From positions 4,641,526 through 4,705,525 of the forward strand of contig NW_009799100.1 in the NCBI RefSeq assembly GCF_000213175.1: DNA of 64,000 nt, in the 5' to 3' direction. A program made the translations under genes and the position numbers. This document shows positions 60,119 to 64,000 of the stretch, in pieces. The DNA is from Neurospora tetrasperma FGSC 2508. Its lineage: Eukaryota > Ascomycota > Sordariomycetes > Sordariales > Sordariaceae. The notes beneath the pieces are model-generated. The model ran no database searches and was not told where the DNA came from. It was given only the letters and a program-made list of their open reading frames with translations. Numbering within the stretch: position 1 is the first letter of the stretch; each line of letters starts with the position of its first letter.

Positions 60119-60982
60119 GGATTCATATCTTCTCGCTTTTCACTTTTTTTTTCTATAATCGACTTTACCTTGATATCTGTTTGATTCTAGGTAGTATTCA
60201 AAATTCAGATCTCTCGTCTTCCGTTGTTTTGTCTTAGTTTCCTCGAGGTTTCTTAAGATATGTTCGTCTTTCTATTCTCGATTTGCCGACTGTCACCAGA
60301 ACCGACCGTGTAACATCGGATAGATAAGTTTAGTATCACGAGATGATGCTAGTCAAAGTAGAAAATATTTCAACGAGAGTATAAAACAGAGACTATGCTA
60401 GAGATGCTAAATACGCAAATTCAAAGTTATATTGCTGTTGCTGTTGCTGCCAATCAATGTGTCTGTGATTTGTTTTGTTTGTTGTGATTTGTTTTGTTTG
60501 TTGTGATTTGTTTTATATGTATGGGGGAAAACTTATTATGACTTGGAGTTCAGTAGTGTGTGATGACTTGTAATAAAGACAAATTTCTCCCACCACCCAA
60601 GCAGCATCATCACCTCACCTCTCTCAGAAGCTCCCTTCACTTCCACCCACTTCCTTCTTCCATCACTGATCCCTCTTATGACAACCAAACAAACACGCAA
60701 AATACTTACACGCAAAAGAAGGAGAGAGAAAACGTTAGGGCAAAGAAGAACAGCTGCATGCAGCAGCAGCTTGAACTTCAAAGAACCTAATCTTTTCTCA
60801 ATGCCCGCGGCCTTCCCACCTTGCAATTACCACTGGTCAGAGCCTACAACTCTCGCCAAGACACCAAATACACTACCAATTCCACTGAACCGCTCGACTC
60901 TCCTTGCCTCAGTCATAGACAGACTCTCGTTAGAGTTCAGCGTCGTCAATGGCCCATCACCGGTCGATGAGGAATCCTAATC
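60119..60982. other. Intergenic region downstream of the Bbc1-type gene
   Basis: Ordinary-composition DNA resumes here. It holds a 19-bp tandem repeat (60465-60514) and, at its right end, the probable 3' untranslated region of the Bbc1-type gene. No gene seen. Confidence 0.6.
60465..60514 (+). repeat. 19-bp tandem repeat
   Basis: The unit GTGATTTGTTTTGTTTGTT is repeated about 2.6 times with almost no variation. A short TTGCTG run lies just before it (about 60433-60449). Confidence 0.85.
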
Positions 60983-63363
60983 CTAGTTCCCTCCCTCCCA
61001 GCCGACCCAGCTCCTGGGCATGACTCTCCAAATCTTGACCTCACCACTCCTCAGATCATCAAGCTTGAAGCTCTCGACCTTGACCTTCTTGCTCTCCCTG
61101 CCCTGCTCCCACACTCTGACCTTCTTCTTGGTGCCATCCCACTCGGCCACGATACCGACGTGATCCGGCTTACCAACCTCCATGGTATACTTGGCATGCA
61201 TGGCGCCGTGCTTGCCCTGGAACTTGGCGTTTCTGACGGAGATGATGTCGCCGGGGCGGATCTCGTCGTTCTGAGTAGTGCTCGCGTTGGCCAGGTTGGA
61301 GTACACCAGGGCGCCATAGGCGCGCGTGCCGACGGGCAGGAGGGCGTCCTTGAAGGGACGGAGGAGCTCGTAGATCAGTGCTTGGGGAGTACCGTCACCG
61401 ACGACGGTTTCCTTCTTACCGGACACGGCCTCGCTGATAGCCCGTCCAAAGCGCTCGTAGCTCTGCTCAAGCTGGTCTTGACGCAGGGTGCGGGGAGGGG
61501 GTTCGTGGCGCTGCTCAAGTTCGACGTCGGACGGGTCTTGAGAGTTGAAGCGAACGGTGATCACGGTCTGGGAGTAGTCCTGGAACAAGACGTAGATGTC
61601 CCGGGTGACAATAGTCTTACCAGAGTGGGGGTCAGACGCGGTAGACTCCTCAGACTCAAAGAGGATGTCCTTGCGTCCGTGAAGAGGTGGGGGGAGGCTC
61701 TTGGGCTGTAGCCACCAAGTCGACTGGCTGGCCAGGTCGATGTCGTTAGCAACGAAGCCTGATTCCATTGATGGCCGCGTCATATCTACAGATCGCCGCA
61801 AATTTGAACGCGGGGTATCCATCGACTGCCGGGTCGACGGGCGGCCACTACCGGGCGGCGCCGGGGGAGGAGCCCTTAGATTTTGAGGGGTCCCGTGGAA
61901 AGGGGTTTCAGGAGAGTATGGTTCAGACGGGGGCGAATTAGGCAAAGGGAAGGACGGTATCGACGATGATCCGTGAGTCGGCGAAGAGTAGTTGTAAGGG
62001 TCGAAGTCTCCTTCCCCGTATCGAGGCATCTCTTGCGTCGGAGGAGGCGGAGGGGCCGCGCGTGGCACGTCGACAGACTTGCGGCTTTCTAGTGGAGACA
62101 TGAGTGGAACAGGAGGGGGACCGGCTCTCGGTGGTGATGTCGGGGGAAGAGGAGGTGGGCGGGACATGGGCGAGCGTGGCGACGCGGGCCCGTCAAAACT
62201 CGTATCACGTTGATGAGACTTCAGCGCATCCTTATGAGGAACAGAGGAAGCAATGTCCGTATCGTAATCCCCTTCGTACTCGGTAATCTCTTCTTCCACT
62301 TCTTCATTGTCATGCCCCCTTCCAGGAGACAAATGCTGGCGTTGATGGAAAGTATCCGTAGTCGGTGTTCTTGGTGGCGCTGCCGGGGGAGGCGGGGGAG
62401 GAGCCCGGCTCACCGGGACCATACCGGGAATCGGAGGAGGCAAGCGACTTTCACGCTTGGCTGACGGTGAAGCAGGGGGCAGCGGAGGGGACCGAGGTGA
62501 TGCCTCGTAATACGACTGGCGTCTGCCGTGCGAAGCACCAGGCGAGGTTGGGGGTGACACCGGGGGAGGAGGCATCTGCGGTGTCGGCGGAGCAAGAGCC
62601 GGAAGGGGCGGCGGCGGAGCCCGAGCTGTATGCGATGTCTCAGCAACGCGCGGAGTATCAGACTCCTCCTGGGGCCTTTCCGAGAGCTCGTCATCCGATG
62701 CAGAGCCTTCACTGGGCGAGTTTGTGGCCGATGCAGTCGGGGGCGGGGGAGGCGGACGGGCTGAACTCAAGTTAGTAAGTCATTTACAGTCATCACCACC
62801 GGAGAACTTTACCTTCGGTAGGAACGGGGGGAGGAGCTGGTCTTCCACCAGGAACAGGAGGCGGTACCCCGGGGTCCCTCGAAGGCACTATCATTCGAGT
62901 TAGTATCGTGGCGGGCAAGGCTGCCAAGTGTCTCTGAGACTTACAAGACGGAGGAGGTGCCTGATACGGTGTTGGCGCCTCACTTTCCTCTTCTTCCTCT
63001 TCCTCCTCTTCAGACACCGGCTGTTCCGGTTCGGCCTGCTGAGGAGGACGAGTGGGCGGCGGCGGCGCATGCAAGGGCGAACGGGGCTCCTCGACTTCAG
63101 GGGAACGCACAGGTTCCGGTGCCCGGGACATACCAGGGAGAGCCATCATGGTCGGGATAGGAGGCGCACGCTGGACCGGGGAAGTGGGCTGTTCTTCAGA
63201 TTCCTCCACCTTCTCAGGAACAGGCTTCTTCTTCTTGGGCAGCATAGGAGGCGGGCCGCCGAAGAGGGAGATGCCAGGCATTCCGGGCAAACCCATGCCG
63301 CCAGACATCTTGGCCATTCTAGCACGCAATTCCTCCCTACGCCGGATCTCCGGGTCAACCTCT

Positions 63364-63395
<32 letters not shown>

Positions 63396-64000
63396 GTCTT
63401 CTTCGTCCTCTTCCTGCGCAAGCTTGGCATCTTCCTGCTTAGCGGCAGTAGCAACATGCTTGTGCTCTTCAACCTCCTCCTTTTCAGTCAGATCTTCTTG
63501 TCCCTCCGTTGTCTCACCGGCGCCAGACAAGTCGGCCTCGTTGCCATCATTGGGCTCGACACCAAAGTTTGACTTGCGCCTGGGCGCTGGCGCGCGTGGG
63601 TGGAGGGCCTCATCCACCGACTTTCTTACAGTTTCTTCGGTGTCCTGTCTTTCGAGGGGTACCGCGGCGGGTTCGCCCTCCTCGGCGGCTTCGTGGGTCT
63701 CAACCTTTTTCTTGACGGGCTTCTTGGGCTTTTCCTTCTTGGCCTCATGTCGAGCAGCCGTCTCCATCTGCTGCTTCTGCAGGAGGGCCAGGCGCTCCTT
63801 GAGACTCAGCGGCTTCGGCTGTTCCTCCTCACCTTCTCCCTCGTTCGAGGCAGAGGCAGAGGCAGGGGCGAGACCTGCTTTGGCAGCATTCTCTTGGGCT
63901 TGAGCCTCTTGTTCCCTGATCTCCGGATCTTCGTCACGGCGATAGATCTTGGCAACGGGGGCTTGCTGGGGAGGAGGAATGTAAGCGTTCCTACTGGGAG
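60983..64000 (-). CDS. Bbc1/Mti1-like actin-patch protein, 5' part beyond the window
   Basis: Exons seen are 64000-62945, 62887-62813 and 62760-60983, separated by introns of 57 and 52 nt. The frame is open through base 64000, so the N-terminus lies outside the window; an SH3 domain is expected there from the family. Visible parts, in order: the conserved PLSLKERLALLQKQQ block, a Lys-rich stretch, a long Glu run near 63360-63415, polyproline segments (PPPPTRPP, ARPPPPPP), and the folded C-terminal domain. That domain begins near STWWLQPKSLPPPLHGRKD and ends GEVKIWRVMPRSWVGWEGG. In yeast, Bbc1 binds type I myosin and Las17/WASP at endocytic actin patches and restrains actin assembly. The polyproline content fits binding to SH3 partners. 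Assignment rests on the C-terminal domain and LSLKER block as recalled. Confidence 0.85.

Noticed and set aside
63052-63903. 283-codon plus-strand serine-rich frame at the right edge
   Set aside because: It is the antisense shadow of the glutamate-rich exon of the Bbc1-type gene.
1-64000. tRNA, 5S rRNA and CRISPR arrays
   Set aside because: I looked by eye for the tRNA T-loop pattern, for the dispersed Neurospora 5S sequence and for regularly spaced repeats, and found none. A covariance-model scan could still reveal a small RNA gene.

Overview
The window looks like a chromosome segment of a filamentous ascomycete, most likely Neurospora or a close relative in the Sordariaceae. Three things point that way. 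Genes have short introns (52-139 nt) with fungal splice signals. A complete stilbene-cleaving oxygenase has the length and key-residue numbering I recall for Neurospora crassa CAO-1. An 11.7 kb AT-rich island looks like the result of repeat-induced point mutation (RIP). All gene calls are by eye from translated sequence and recalled family motifs; nothing was searched or aligned by software.

Left part (1-18.3 kb). All four genes are on the minus strand: tubulin-folding cofactor D (3185-7075, three exons), a GH76 mannan-active glycosidase (7917-9179), a Zn2Cys6 transcription factor (13526-16200, four exons) and the CAO-1-type oxygenase (16564-18204, two exons). The transcription factor and the oxygenase are tandem neighbours 363 bp apart, so a regulator/target relationship is possible but unproven.

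Middle (18.3-35.1 kb). This stretch of about 17 kb has only one gene I would defend, a 55-residue cysteine-rich protein (26400-26567), plus one weak open frame (28838-29560). It holds microsatellites, G-rich repeats, a purine-only tract, many TACCTAGGTA-type motifs and an N gap (23864-24591).

Right part (35.1-64 kb). There are three conserved housekeeping genes. The Vip1/Asp1/PPIP5K inositol pyrophosphate kinase-phosphatase (35160-40727, minus) and the ribosome-biogenesis factor Utp21 (42502-45868, plus) are divergent around a 1.8 kb intergenic region. The 3' part of a Bbc1/Mti1 actin-patch protein (60983-64000, minus) runs off the right edge.

Between Utp21 and Bbc1 lies a whole but decayed LTR retroelement (46685-58411). 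It has two 339-bp LTRs, a 5-bp target duplication and minus orientation, and the reverse transcriptase region shows it is gypsy-like. A later, non-decayed solo LTR (52020-52482) with its own target duplication sits inside it. The sequence on both sides of the second N gap (58527-59388) is the same, so 59389 to about 60118 is probably an unmerged assembly overlap rather than real extra DNA.
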